12,528 bases of DNA from Undibacterium sp. (GTDB lineage: Bacteria; Pseudomonadota; Gammaproteobacteria; Burkholderiales; Burkholderiaceae). Position 1 is the first letter of the stretch; every line of letters begins with the position of its first letter. Location of the stretch: assembly GCA_014376575.1 (NCBI GenBank), contig JACMRF010000005.1, positions 1 through 12,528 of the forward strand, in the 5' to 3' direction. Of the stretch, positions 5,925 through 12,528 are shown piece by piece. The notes below the pieces were generated by a model. It saw only the letters and a program-made list of their open reading frames with translations, searched no databases and was not told the DNA's origin. A program made the translations under genes and the position numbers.

Positions 5925-6008
5925 TTGGCTGATGGACTGACCGTCGTGACCCGCAACGTCAAGGATTTTGAAAGCACTGGCGTGCAGACACTGAATCCAT
6001 TTTTGTAG
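5925..6008 (+). pseudogene. vapC: VapC-like PIN-domain toxin, C-terminal remnant
   Basis: The frame ending at TAG 6006-6008 reads LADGLTVVTRNVKDFESTGV and then QTLNPFL. This matches the end of VapC/FitB PIN-domain ribonucleases, where (G)LTLVTRNxxDF carries the last acidic metal ligand, here the Asp of KDF, and the protein ends in LNPF or LNPW. The N-terminal two-thirds are missing: the right inverted repeat of the RAYT unit immediately precedes the match. No first part of a vapC, and no antitoxin gene, was found on the other side of the unit. The fragment is short, so the call rests on a well-conserved but small motif. Confidence 0.6.
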
Positions 6009-6347
6009 TTGAAGCATTACAAAAAAATCGGCCATATAAGGTCGCCAAAACCATCCCTTATCCATGCAGCGCTTACGCGAGCAGAACATTGACAATTGCC
6101 CTGATCGGCAAATCCAGACTGAAAGCGGACGGTCGCTGATGTCACCGCACGGACAATTTGGTGCCCTAAGCCACCATTCAAATTTGAAGAAAACGGTAAT
6201 TCACTGATGGTATTTAACACCAACACTAACTATTGACTCGCGTGCGGCTCACAATTGGTCGCTCGTTAATGTCCAGTCTGTCAATCTGTCAATCTGTCAC
6301 ATTTTGCCAATCTAAATGTGTGAAGGTGACATTGAAAAATGTGACTG
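6009..6347. other. Intergenic interval with a short tandem repeat
   Basis: No gene was recognised. TCTGTCAA is repeated 2.9 times at 6277-6299, just beyond the end of the esterase gene. The rest may be decayed sequence from the same insertion-rich zone. Confidence 0.4.
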
Positions 6348-7214
6348 TCAGCGAACCCGAACGCATTGTTCATCCGCATAACGCAAGGCATCAGGCAACG
6401 CATCGCGCCAAACCATTGCCTCATGATCACCGTCCACAATTCGCAGTTCAACTTGTTTTGGCTGAATCGGAAGAATTTTCGCATATAACTGTGCTGACAA
6501 GAGTGCTATCCCCAGATTGTCATGATCTCCCGAAATGATCCAAAACGACACCTTCTGTTCATTTTTTCGGTAAGCATCAAGATACACGGGCCAATTGTGC
6601 AATTTCCACAGGTCAGGCTCAAAATGACCGTTGCGCATAAAGGTCGGCACAAGCCGTGCCGAGGAATCTTCTGGTGGCAACGGATCATAGGCAGCGGGAC
6701 TCATAAGCATCGCCGCACAAAACTTATCCGCATTTTTTAGTGCCAGATTCAACGCGCCATATCCACCCATCGATAGGCCGCCAATGATGCGCGCATTACG
6801 CTCTTTCGAAGCCCTATATTTTGCCTCGATATAAGGCAGCAGTTCATCCAGAATAGCGCTCTCTGCCTTTTCGCCAGGACTATCAACATACCAATTTTTG
6901 CCATTGCCTGGCATTACTACAATTGACGGTCGTATTTGTCCGCGAGCTATCAGTGCATTAAGTGTTACTTCGGCACCGCCACGACCCGTCCACCACTTTT
7001 CATCGGCGCCTGCGCCATGCAGTAAGTAGACCACCGGAAACTGCGATTGACGTTCGTCTTTATAGCCATCTGGTAGATAAACGCGCATCTTGTATTCGCG
7101 ACCCAAATGTTTGGACATAAAGGAATCGTCAATAACCTCACTAGCTAATGCTGATTGCCAAAATACCGAAAAACACAAGCCGAGTGCCCAGAACCATTTA
7201 TGGATCAAATTCAT
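6348..7214 (-). CDS. Secreted esterase of the esterase-D / putative esterase family (alpha/beta hydrolase)
   Basis: This 288-residue protein begins with a Sec signal peptide (residues 1-24, likely cleaved after ALA). The domain is an alpha/beta hydrolase of the PF00756 type. VYLLHGAGADEKWW (62-75) forms the oxyanion region, GGLSMGGYG (145-153) has the nucleophile Ser148 in a GxSxG elbow, SGDHDN (228-233) supplies the probable acid (Asp232), and DGDHEAMVW (261-269) the catalytic His264. Relatives hydrolyse acyl or feruloyl esters, S-formylglutathione or siderophore esters; the signal peptide points to an extracytoplasmic role on small esters or plant-derived polysaccharide esters, but the substrate is not determined. 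ATG 7214 has a weak site (GGA, about six bases upstream). No partner gene adjoins it; 277 bases separate it from the TolB/TPR gene upstream on the same strand. Confidence 0.88.
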   Translation of the reverse strand: MNLIHKWFWALGLCFSVFWQSALASEVIDDSFMSKHLGREYKMRVYLPDGYKDERQSQFPVVYLLHGAGADEKWWTGRGGAEVTLNALIARGQIRPSIVVMPGNGKNWYVDSPGEKAESAILDELLPYIEAKYRASKERNARIIGGLSMGGYGALNLALKNADKFCAAMLMSPAAYDPLPPEDSSARLVPTFMRNGHFEPDLWKLHNWPVYLDAYRKNEQKVSFWIISGDHDNLGIALLSAQLYAKILPIQPKQVELRIVDGDHEAMVWRDALPDALRYADEQCVRVR

Positions 7215-7491
7215 GATTTTCCAATCTTTCTTGAGTAGTGCGTAGATAGTGTCGCCGCGGAAGATAAACGCGATGCAAAAAAAGTCGCGGGCGGCTAGAA
7301 TATTATTTTTTATTAAAACTCGTACATTATTTGAAGAATGTCACGGCATTATGTTTGCGTTCTACTAAACTAAATTATCAAAATTAAAATTCATTTTAGC
7401 TGTCGACTCCAGCAGTTTATCGAAAGAGGACGCTCCATTTTGTGGGGATATTTGAAGCGCTTGATGCGCTAGATGGGTGCGGCAATTTTGC

Positions 7492-8964
7492 TCATTCCGG
7501 TAACCCCGCCTTGCGCCACTCAGGCAGGTAACGCTCGTTGTAATACTTAACAAAGCTAGGGGATTCGCCGCCATCGAGTTTTCTGATTTCACCTTTTCTC
7601 CCAAGTTGGCCCACACGCTGCGTGTATTCGTTGGCGCACTTGCGGGCCTTGTCCATTTGACCAACGTTCGCGTAGGCCATGGCTAAGTAGGCGAAGGTAA
7701 TTGGAAGTTGCACACCTCGTTCTATCGCGCGTTGGGCCCACTCAATGGCAACTGCGCTATTCCCCAGCATCAGGTAAGCGCGCGATAGGTTTGAAAAAAC
7801 GGTTTCATTACCTTTTGGGAAAAGGGCTAGCGCCTTGTTGAGCAGTTCTATCGACCGCTGTGCTTGCCCGTCTCCGTAGTACCAAATGGACAGATTGTTG
7901 TAACTACTAGGCGTCTTTGGCGCGACATTTATCGCCATTTCATAATTGCGCAGGCTTTCAGCCCTGTCGTTGTCGATGATCCGTGCATAACTACTTAGAG
8001 CAAAGTAAATGCCCGGCAATTGGTCATCAATGGCCTTGGCCTGCAAGGCAAGCGTCTTGGCCTCTGTGAACATGGAACGAAAATTGGGATGCTTTTCACC
8101 AAGAAAATTAACCGCGTAGGTCGTCAAAGTTGCAGCAAGACTGGCCAGCGCGTCTGCGTTGTCTGGCTCCTCCTTGATGACGGCGCGTAACAAGGATTCG
8201 CGCTGGTTGAACACTTCTGTGGATTGCGGCTTCAGCCCCAAGGCCCGCTGTCGCATCATCAAATCCGCCACCTTAGTGCTGCTCTTGCGCTTCTCACTCT
8301 CCCGCGCTGCCACGACCACCAATTGATCGCCTATACTGTTGCCTATGCGTGCAGTTACCGAGTCTTGCAGCTCAAACAGGTTGGTGGCTTCGCCCTCAAA
8401 AGTTTCGTTCCAAAGTTGCTTGCCGGATTGTGTGTCCGCCAGTTGCGCGCTGATGCGCAGCTTGTTGCCGCTGGCCACGACGCCGCCCTGCAGCACAAAG
8501 CGCACACCAGCATCTTTGCCCACTTGGGCCACGGTGAGGTTTTTGTCTTTGTAGGTAAACGCTGTGGCGTTGGTTACTACAAACGCATCCCGAATGCGGT
8601 TCAGGTCGGCGCTGATGCTGCTGGTCAGCGCATCTGCGATGTATGCCTTGTTCGCGTCGCCGGTCTGGTTGGCGAACGGCAGCACGATGATCGACAACGG
8701 GTTGATTGCAGCGCTCAAGCTTGTCGATACCGAGTTAGCCTGCACAGTGGAGACCGTCTTGTAGGTGGTGTAGTAACCGACAAAGCCACTGGCGACGGCG
8801 CCAACACCGGCTATCGCGACGATGGCGCCTTTTAGGTGCTTAAGCTTACTGAATAGCTTGTCGAAACGACTCGGTGCAAGCGTCGGGGTAGCAATATCAA
8901 TGGCGCTATTCGATGGAGGGAGACTTGCGTTGGACGTTTTTGCACGTTTGGAAGAATTTGCCAT
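7492..8964 (-). CDS. Membrane-anchored TolB-like / TPR-repeat protein
   Basis: The 490-residue product has a Ser/Lys-rich N-terminus (1-44), one hydrophobic helix (about 46-66), a TolB-like alpha/beta domain (about 91-215, starting SIIVLPFANQTGD) and a C-terminal array of TPR-type helix pairs (about 235-465), including YNNLSIWYYGDGQAQRSIEL. This helix-TolB-TPR core is common in proteobacterial adenylate/guanylate cyclases and in winged-helix regulators of the CadC type. In those an effector domain precedes the membrane helix; here only about 45 unstructured residues do, so the output domain is absent. The basic N-terminus implies a cytoplasmic tail with TolB and TPR parts in the periplasm, suiting a protein-interaction or sensing scaffold. 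ATG 8964 has no clear ribosome-binding site, so the start is less certain. No recognisable domain is encoded upstream in any frame. Confidence 0.82.
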   Translation of the reverse strand: MANSSKRAKTSNASLPPSNSAIDIATPTLAPSRFDKLFSKLKHLKGAIVAIAGVGAVASGFVGYYTTYKTVSTVQANSVSTSLSAAINPLSIIVLPFANQTGDANKAYIADALTSSISADLNRIRDAFVVTNATAFTYKDKNLTVAQVGKDAGVRFVLQGGVVASGNKLRISAQLADTQSGKQLWNETFEGEATNLFELQDSVTARIGNSIGDQLVVVAARESEKRKSSTKVADLMMRQRALGLKPQSTEVFNQRESLLRAVIKEEPDNADALASLAATLTTYAVNFLGEKHPNFRSMFTEAKTLALQAKAIDDQLPGIYFALSSYARIIDNDRAESLRNYEMAINVAPKTPSSYNNLSIWYYGDGQAQRSIELLNKALALFPKGNETVFSNLSRAYLMLGNSAVAIEWAQRAIERGVQLPITFAYLAMAYANVGQMDKARKCANEYTQRVGQLGRKGEIRKLDGGESPSFVKYYNERYLPEWRKAGLPE

Positions 8965-9197
8965 TCGCTTATACCCGTTGACGAACAGGGCAACAAAAGC
9001 AAAATAGGAATCGATCGATCATGACGCTCGGCAAAGGTGGTTGAAACGACTGGAAAATCCAAGCGTATCAACGCAGTATTGCGCAGTTAGGTCATTGCGG
9101 CAAGTACAAAACTTAATTTTGCGGCAATTAGCCAACTGCAACGAAAGTCACCAAAAAAAGCCATGTTTTTTATTTTTCCACCAAGGCAATAGATCTA

Positions 9198-9365
9198 ATG
9201 AAATTATCTGAAGCTTTGACTGTCAACTTCGCCCCAATGCTGCATCCGAATCAAATCCTGCGATTCTGCGGTGCGGTTTTTGTGATCAATCAACCAGTAT
9301 ATGGTTCAGCACATAATCGTTGTGCATCGTACAAATTGCACAATTATCTCTTCCAGGCAATATGA
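9198..9365 (+). CDS. Possible small protein (55 residues), unrecognised
   Basis: ATG 9198 to TGA 9365 encodes MKLSEALTVNFAPMLHPNQI followed by 35 more residues with two Cys and several His and Asn. No family is recognised and there is no clear signal or membrane segment. The upstream AAGG is about 11 bases from the ATG, which is far. The only support beyond length is the terminator-like hairpin that begins 16 bases after its stop. It may be a chance frame. Confidence 0.2.
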   Translation: MKLSEALTVNFAPMLHPNQILRFCGAVFVINQPVYGSAHNRCASYKLHNYLFQAI

Positions 9366-9380
9366 AAAATATTGACGTTG

Positions 9381-9406
9381 AAAGCGCGCCTTATTTACGC
9401 GCTTTT
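9381..9406 (+). terminator. Terminator-like hairpin
   Basis: AAAGCGCG (9381-9388) and CGCGCTTT (9398-9405) form a perfect 8-bp stem over a 9-base loop. The T run is short (four), so termination would be modest. It lies upstream of parD and would insulate it from transcription entering from the left. Confidence 0.45.
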
Positions 9407-9516
9407 ATGCAGGCAGTAGCAACTGGACAAGATTGACCGAAATTCTAAGTGAATTCTTGCCATGGTTTGAAAACCAGTAAATTACCAAATATCAAACTTC
9501 AGTCAATTGTTTTTGA

Positions 9517-9544
9517 TTGCTTCTCACGCCAGGTTTGCTATGAT
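9517..9544 (+). promoter_or_regulatory. Promoter of the parDE-type operon
   Basis: TTGCTT (9517-9522), a 16-base spacer and TATGAT (9539-9544) preceded by TG (extended -10) make a good sigma-70 promoter about 40 bases before the antitoxin ATG. Partial inverted repeats just downstream (GGTAG...TTACC, 9545-9570) are a possible site for autoregulation by the antitoxin. Confidence 0.5.
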
Positions 9545-9583
9545 GGTAGGAATTATTCATACTACTTACCAAAAGGCAAATCA

Positions 9584-9871
9584 ATGACTACGGCTGAAAA
9601 AATTAGTATAGCCCTGCCACCAGAAATGGTTCACATCGTCCGTGCAGCAGTAGCGACCGGTGAATACGCCTCAAGCAGCGAAGTGATACGTGACGCGTTA
9701 CGTGACTGGACATACAAGCGCAGCCTGCGCATGCAAGGTATCACTGAGCTGCGAGGTGTCTGGCAGGAAGCGTTGGCCGACAAAACACCTGGTCTTTCTG
9801 CCGATGAAGTGTTAACTCGCCTTGAGCGTAAGTACCAAGCGATCGCCAACGCAGCAGGCGAAGCCAAGTGA
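9584..9871 (+). CDS. parD: ParD-like ribbon-helix-helix antitoxin
   Basis: The 95-residue protein starts MTTAEKISIALPPEMVHIVR, the beta strand and first helix of a ribbon-helix-helix DNA-binding domain. It continues with GEYASSSEVIRDALRDW (27-43), the conserved second helix of ParD/CopG antitoxins. The remaining half is polar and helical, as expected of the segment that wraps the toxin. Although the frame is open further upstream, ATG 9584 is chosen because AAAGG lies about seven bases before it and the homology begins there. Such antitoxins neutralise the partner toxin and repress their own operon as a complex. The toxin gene overlaps its stop codon, so the two are translationally coupled. 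Confidence 0.9.
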   Translation: MTTAEKISIALPPEMVHIVRAAVATGEYASSSEVIRDALRDWTYKRSLRMQGITELRGVWQEALADKTPGLSADEVLTRLERKYQAIANAAGEAK

Positions 9872-10164
9872 TGCGGTTGGAACTCTCGCGTTACGTTGAA
9901 GATGATCTCGATGCTATCGCCGACTTTATCGCCCAAGACAATCCAAGTCGCGCGGTAACATTCATTCAGGACATACGCAAAAAATTTGCTGATATCCAGC
10001 ACACTCCGCTGATTTATCAACTTCGCCCGGACATTGGGGAAGAAGCTCGCATGGCTACCGTTGGAAACTATGTGATTCTATTTCGTATTCTAGAAAACGT
10101 GGTGCGGATAGAACGCATTGCTTATGGTGCCCGCTACTTACCAGGTGTTTTCGATCCATCGTGA
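9871..10164 (+). CDS. parE: ParE/RelE-superfamily toxin
   Basis: This 97-residue protein (98 if GTG 9868 is used) has the ParE layout: a first strand (MRLELSRYVEDDLDAIADFI), a helical hairpin rich in Asp/Lys (20-45) and a C-terminal sheet with RMATVGNYVILFRI and VVRIERIAYGARYLPGVF. The terminal strand and loop with Arg and Tyr are where ParE toxins keep family-specific residues. ParE proteins poison DNA gyrase; the closely related RelE members cleave mRNA, and sequence inspection alone does not settle which applies. The start overlaps the antitoxin stop (TGATG). No terminator is obvious downstream; dispersed-repeat copy 2 begins about 90 bases later. Confidence 0.9.
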   Translation: MRLELSRYVEDDLDAIADFIAQDNPSRAVTFIQDIRKKFADIQHTPLIYQLRPDIGEEARMATVGNYVILFRILENVVRIERIAYGARYLPGVFDPS

Positions 10165-10252
10165 ATTATTTTGACAGATCCGTATCAAGAACATGTTTGA
10201 CCGGCGATGGGGAAGTGTTACTTAATTCGACGCTAAGGAATGACCGCTTTCG

Positions 10253-10468
10253 CCCCCAAACTGCCTGTCGTGATCGCAAATCATGAGACGGCCTAATTAC
10301 GTTTTGTGTGTGCTTGCCGCTCTGAGATTGCCTGCCAATAAAAATACTGGCCAATCGCAAAACTAAAAACATGCCCCCGCCACAACGCACGTTCCATGCG
10401 CTTCTTCAGCCTATCCGGTCTGCAGGCCGCGCCCAGATTGCGTGCTGGGCCTATGCCTTTTGAGAATT
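10253..10468. repeat. Dispersed repeat, copy 2 (both blocks)
   Basis: The small block (10253-10280) and the main block (10313-10468) repeat those of copy 1 in the same order and orientation, 32 bases apart. The main block is almost identical to 4348-4469 over about 122 bases and ends at the same TTTGAGAATT. In this copy the minus-strand frame that begins GIGPARNLGAACRPDR runs on for over 20 further residues (RALWRGHVFSFAIGQ...) before a stop. It fills most of the gap between the toxin gene and dacB. Confidence 0.85.
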
Positions 10469-10489
10469 GTTAACATACTGTTCTACAAT
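10460..10489 (+). promoter_or_regulatory. Promoter of dacB at the repeat boundary
   Basis: TTGAGA (10460-10465), an 18-base spacer and TACAAT (10484-10489) fit a sigma-70 promoter with transcription starting near 10496, about 22 bases before the dacB ATG. The -35 hexamer lies inside the last bases of the dispersed repeat; the -10 lies in unique sequence. Confidence 0.55.
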
Positions 10490-10517
10490 GAATACAAATC
10501 CACCGCTACCATAAACT

Positions 10518-11954
10518 ATGCTTAAGTCACTTGCGCTCCTTCTGAGCATCTTCATCGCGACTGCCAGCGCGGCGCAAGGCACCCTTCCGCGTGATATCGA
10601 AATCGCCTTGGAAAAGGACTCTTTGCCGGCAAGTTCACTCAGCCTGCTGGTGATGCCAGCGGGCGCGGGCGCACCGGTGCTGGTGCAAACGCCAGAGCAG
10701 GCAAGGATCCCGGCTTCGACCATGAAATTGGTCACTAGCCTGATCGCACTAGAAGAATTGGGACCGACGTTTCGTTGGAAGACGCAGATACTTACCGATA
10801 GCACGATCAAGCGCGAGACCTTGCGCGGCAATCTGTATTTGCGTGGTGGTGGTGACCCTAATCTGACCTGGGATAACCTCGCCGTCATGCTGCGCAACCT
10901 GCGCCTGCAAGGTCTGCGCGAGATCAAAGGCGACATCATTCTGGATCGCCATTATTTTCAGCCAACGCGCCTCGATCTTGTCGCAGCTCAGTTTGATGAA
11001 TCGCCCGATGCGTATTACAACGTGATCCCCGATGCGTTGCTGATTCATAGCAATCTCACGTCGATACAGATCGAATCTGACGCTGACAATTTGACTACGC
11101 GCCTGCTGACGCCGCTGGCCAATGTCAAGATAGACAATCACTTACATTTGAATAACCGCCCCTGCGGCGAGTGGGAAACGGATTGGTTGCCGCCGACAAT
11201 CGGCGTGACAAAAGAGCGGAAAATCGAGATCCATGTCAGTGGCGGCTTTCCGCGCAACTGCAAAATCACTACACACATCAACGTCCTTGATCGCAACATC
11301 TACATCGCCAGCATGATACGTGCGCTATGGACAGAAATGGATGGCAGCTGGCAGGGGCAGGTGCGTGACGGCCTTACTCCGGTGGGGGCAACGCTCTTGG
11401 TTGAGCGACAATCCGAGACTCTTGCCGACACCATACGCATCGTCAACAAACAGTCAGACAACAGCATGACGCGTGTGCTGTACTTAACGCTGGGGGCAGA
11501 ATCGGCCAGCGCAAAAAATTATGCCGATCATCTCCAGGCAGCCGATGCAAGAGTGCGTGCCTGGTTTGCGCGGCAAGGCATCAGTGACGATGGTTTGGTG
11601 ATGGAAAATGGCTCGGGCTTATCGCGCCTTGAACGCATCAGTGCGGCGCAATTAGGCGCCGTATTAAAAGTTGGGGTACGCAGCAATTGGTATGCTGAAT
11701 TTGCCAGCAGCCTGCCTATCGTTGCCGTTGATGGCACCATGCGCAAACGCCTGAAGAACACCGCGGCAGAAGGACGGGCACGGATCAAGACCGGCACGCT
11801 AAAAAATGCCACCTCTGTTGCCGGTTACGTACGCGATATCAAGGGTGACGACTGGATCGTGGTGGGCTTCATCAATAACGATGAAACCTATACATCGAAA
11901 AGTAGGGCCGTTCTGGACGAATTGATCAATTGGGTAGCGTCAGGGCAGCACTAG
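10518..11954 (+). CDS. dacB: D-alanyl-D-alanine carboxypeptidase/endopeptidase, penicillin-binding protein 4
   Basis: The 478-residue protein has a Sec signal peptide (1-19, cleavage near ASA-AQ) and the peptidase S13 architecture. The SxxK motif is Ser67-Thr-Met-Lys70 in PASTMKLVTS, with a large insert domain between it and the second motif, as in PBP4. The second motif is Ser313-Asp-Asn315 in NKQSDNSMT, and the third is Lys424-Thr-Gly426 in RIKTGTLKN. All three are intact, so activity is expected. In the periplasm it removes the terminal D-Ala from pentapeptides and cuts D-Ala-meso-DAP cross-links, taking part in peptidoglycan turnover. Length is normal for the family. ATG 10518 has no strong ribosome-binding site, but the signal peptide fits this start. 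It is monocistronic as far as the window shows, with terminator hairpins about 140 bases downstream. Confidence 0.95.
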   Translation: MLKSLALLLSIFIATASAAQGTLPRDIEIALEKDSLPASSLSLLVMPAGAGAPVLVQTPEQARIPASTMKLVTSLIALEELGPTFRWKTQILTDSTIKRETLRGNLYLRGGGDPNLTWDNLAVMLRNLRLQGLREIKGDIILDRHYFQPTRLDLVAAQFDESPDAYYNVIPDALLIHSNLTSIQIESDADNLTTRLLTPLANVKIDNHLHLNNRPCGEWETDWLPPTIGVTKERKIEIHVSGGFPRNCKITTHINVLDRNIYIASMIRALWTEMDGSWQGQVRDGLTPVGATLLVERQSETLADTIRIVNKQSDNSMTRVLYLTLGAESASAKNYADHLQAADARVRAWFARQGISDDGLVMENGSGLSRLERISAAQLGAVLKVGVRSNWYAEFASSLPIVAVDGTMRKRLKNTAAEGRARIKTGTLKNATSVAGYVRDIKGDDWIVVGFINNDETYTSKSRAVLDELINWVASGQH

Positions 11955-12094
11955 AACATCTGCCTCGTTCTGTGTTTTAGATGTGGCGATCGCCTTGCTC
12001 CATAACTTTTGTACATGAGCGCGCAACAAAAATTCAATCGTACTGATACGTCATTAGTGAAAAACTATCCTTGATTCGCCAGTTTCTGACCAAT

Positions 12095-12155
12095 CGCTCT
12101 CATCACTCTCCCAAGAAAGATGAGTTTTTAAAGCTGCGAGAGCGCCCTTTTTTTT
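12095..12155 (+). terminator. dacB terminator with overlapping alternative hairpins
   Basis: CTCATC (12099-12104) pairs with GATGAG (12119-12124) and is followed by TTTTT. Then AAAG-CT-GCG / CGC-CC-CTTT (starting near 12130, two mismatched positions) is followed by eight T (12148-12155). A third option pairs CGCTCTC (12095-12101) with GAGAGCG (12138-12144) and excludes the first. All sit 140-200 bases after the dacB stop. Confidence 0.55.
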
Positions 12156-12261
12156 CTTGTCGGCCACCTTTACGCGCTACTGCTTGCCGCACATGATAGT
12201 TCAGCGCCGATCTAAAAATGCAGCGGCCATTATCAGTTAAAATTGCGCTAGCATGAAATGT

Positions 12262-12287
12262 CACTTGGGCGCTTAGTTAACCAAGTG
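12262..12287. promoter_or_regulatory. Inverted repeat upstream of the lipoprotein gene, possible operator
   Basis: CACTTGG (12262-12268) and CCAAGTG (12281-12287) are perfect inverted repeats with 12 bases between. There is no following T tract, so it is not a terminator. It is 150 bases upstream of the lipoprotein signal sequence; no regulator can be assigned. Confidence 0.35.
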
Positions 12288-12438
12288 CCCTCCGTTAGCA
12301 TTTGCACCTTTCTCCCTTTCCTTAGCTATCATGCGTTCATTTTGCAGATCCTCTTTGCGGCCTGGCTGTCATTTCCGATTGAGTTTATTCAATTTTAATT
12401 TAGCGATACCGTCGATTTTTTCATCCTACCTCTCGTCA

Positions 12439-12528
12439 ATGTTTACGTCGCTGCTGGCTCTGCTGCTGTTATTTAGCATGGCCGCATGCACCACACAATT
12501 AAACAAGGAAATAGCGAGTCCGCCTGCA
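12439..12528 (+). CDS. Lipoprotein, N-terminal part only
   Basis: The frame runs off the window. From ATG 12439 it reads MFTSLLALLLLFSMAACTTQ and continues for 10 residues. This is a short hydrophobic signal with a lipobox-like MAAC, so Cys17 would be lipidated and the protein sorted to the outer membrane (Thr at +2 is not a retention signal). A longer reading from ATG 12331 adds 36 residues that do not look like a signal and is less likely. Neither start has a clear ribosome-binding site. The mature protein is too short here to identify. Confidence 0.55.
   Translation, partial: MFTSLLALLLLFSMAACTTQLNKEIASPPA

Larger units (their letters stand above)
8965..9583. other. Intergenic interval between the TPR gene and parD
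   Basis: This is a divergent region, AT-rich from about 9100. It contains an unassigned 55-codon frame (9198-9365), a terminator-like hairpin (9381-9406) and the parD promoter (9517-9544). No RNA gene or repeat was recognised. Confidence 0.5.
11955..12438. other. Intergenic interval after dacB
   Basis: It holds the terminator hairpins at 12095-12155 and an inverted repeat at 12262-12287. The frame of the lipoprotein at the right edge is open from ATG 12331, but the hydrophobic signal only begins at 12439. No other gene was recognised. Confidence 0.5.

Noticed and set aside
6277..6299. Tandem TCTGTCAA repeat as a CRISPR-like or iteron array
   Set aside because: Fewer than three 8-base units with no spacers; it is too small for either.
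7365..7664. Minus-strand frame overlapping the end of the TolB/TPR gene
   Set aside because: Half of it is a shifted reading of the TPR C-terminus, and the rest shows no homology.
8224..8835. Plus-strand open frame of 203 codons
   Set aside because: It is antisense to the TolB domain of the TolB/TPR gene, which has clear domain homology; the plus-strand product resembles nothing.
9449..9583. Upstream extension of the antitoxin frame
   Set aside because: The promoter and ribosome-binding site lie inside it, and ribbon-helix-helix homology begins only at ATG 9584.
9868..9873. GTG at 9868 as the toxin start
   Set aside because: Possible, but the adjacent ATG at 9871 is the more usual start and the difference is one residue.
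12331..12438. Longer start for the edge lipoprotein
   Set aside because: It would bury the hydrophobic signal and lipobox 36 residues inside the protein, unlike normal lipoproteins.

Overview
The window looks like an accessory chromosomal segment of a mesophilic proteobacterium, most likely a betaproteobacterium (Burkholderiales, perhaps Oxalobacteraceae). This is inferred from family resemblance and from moderate G+C outside the left edge; no rRNA or tRNA is present to confirm it. About ten protein genes are intact or run off an edge. Between them lies debris from at least three kinds of mobile or dispersed element.

Left part (1-3949). A G+C-rich 3' end of a short-chain dehydrogenase is followed by about 700 bases without a convincing gene. 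Next come two minus-strand genes in operon order, a Tat-exported isochorismatase-like cysteine hydrolase and a membrane-anchored pirin, divergent from a LysR-type regulator. The pirin carries the two-helix membrane segment normally found at the C-terminus of antibiotic-biosynthesis-monooxygenase proteins. Both operon proteins have an N-terminal targeting extension in front of a complete cytoplasmic-type protein that keeps its own internal ATG. A palindrome overlaps the -10 region of the operon promoter and is a natural candidate operator for the LysR protein.

Middle part (3950-6347). This is an insertion graveyard. It holds copy 1 of a dispersed repeat, the 5' part of a group II intron with the first 39 codons of its reverse transcriptase (minus strand), and a RAYT (REP-associated tyrosine transposase) pseudogene with three in-frame stops but no frameshift. 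The RAYT unit is bounded by inverted repeats. The intron 5' end abuts the left inverted repeat exactly, so the intron used the transposon end as its target. The right inverted repeat is followed at once by the C-terminus of a VapC-like PIN toxin.

Right part (6348-12528). There is a secreted esterase-D-type hydrolase and a membrane-anchored TolB-like/TPR protein (both minus strand), then a parDE-type toxin-antitoxin pair (plus strand). Copy 2 of the dispersed repeat follows, and its end appears to supply the -35 box of the dacB (PBP4) promoter. After dacB come terminator hairpins and the start of a lipoprotein gene that runs off the window.

No CRISPR array, prophage module, biosynthetic cluster or recognisable defence island was seen. 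The best candidates for something undescribed are the hydrolase / membrane-pirin operon and the nested repeat, intron and RAYT structure.
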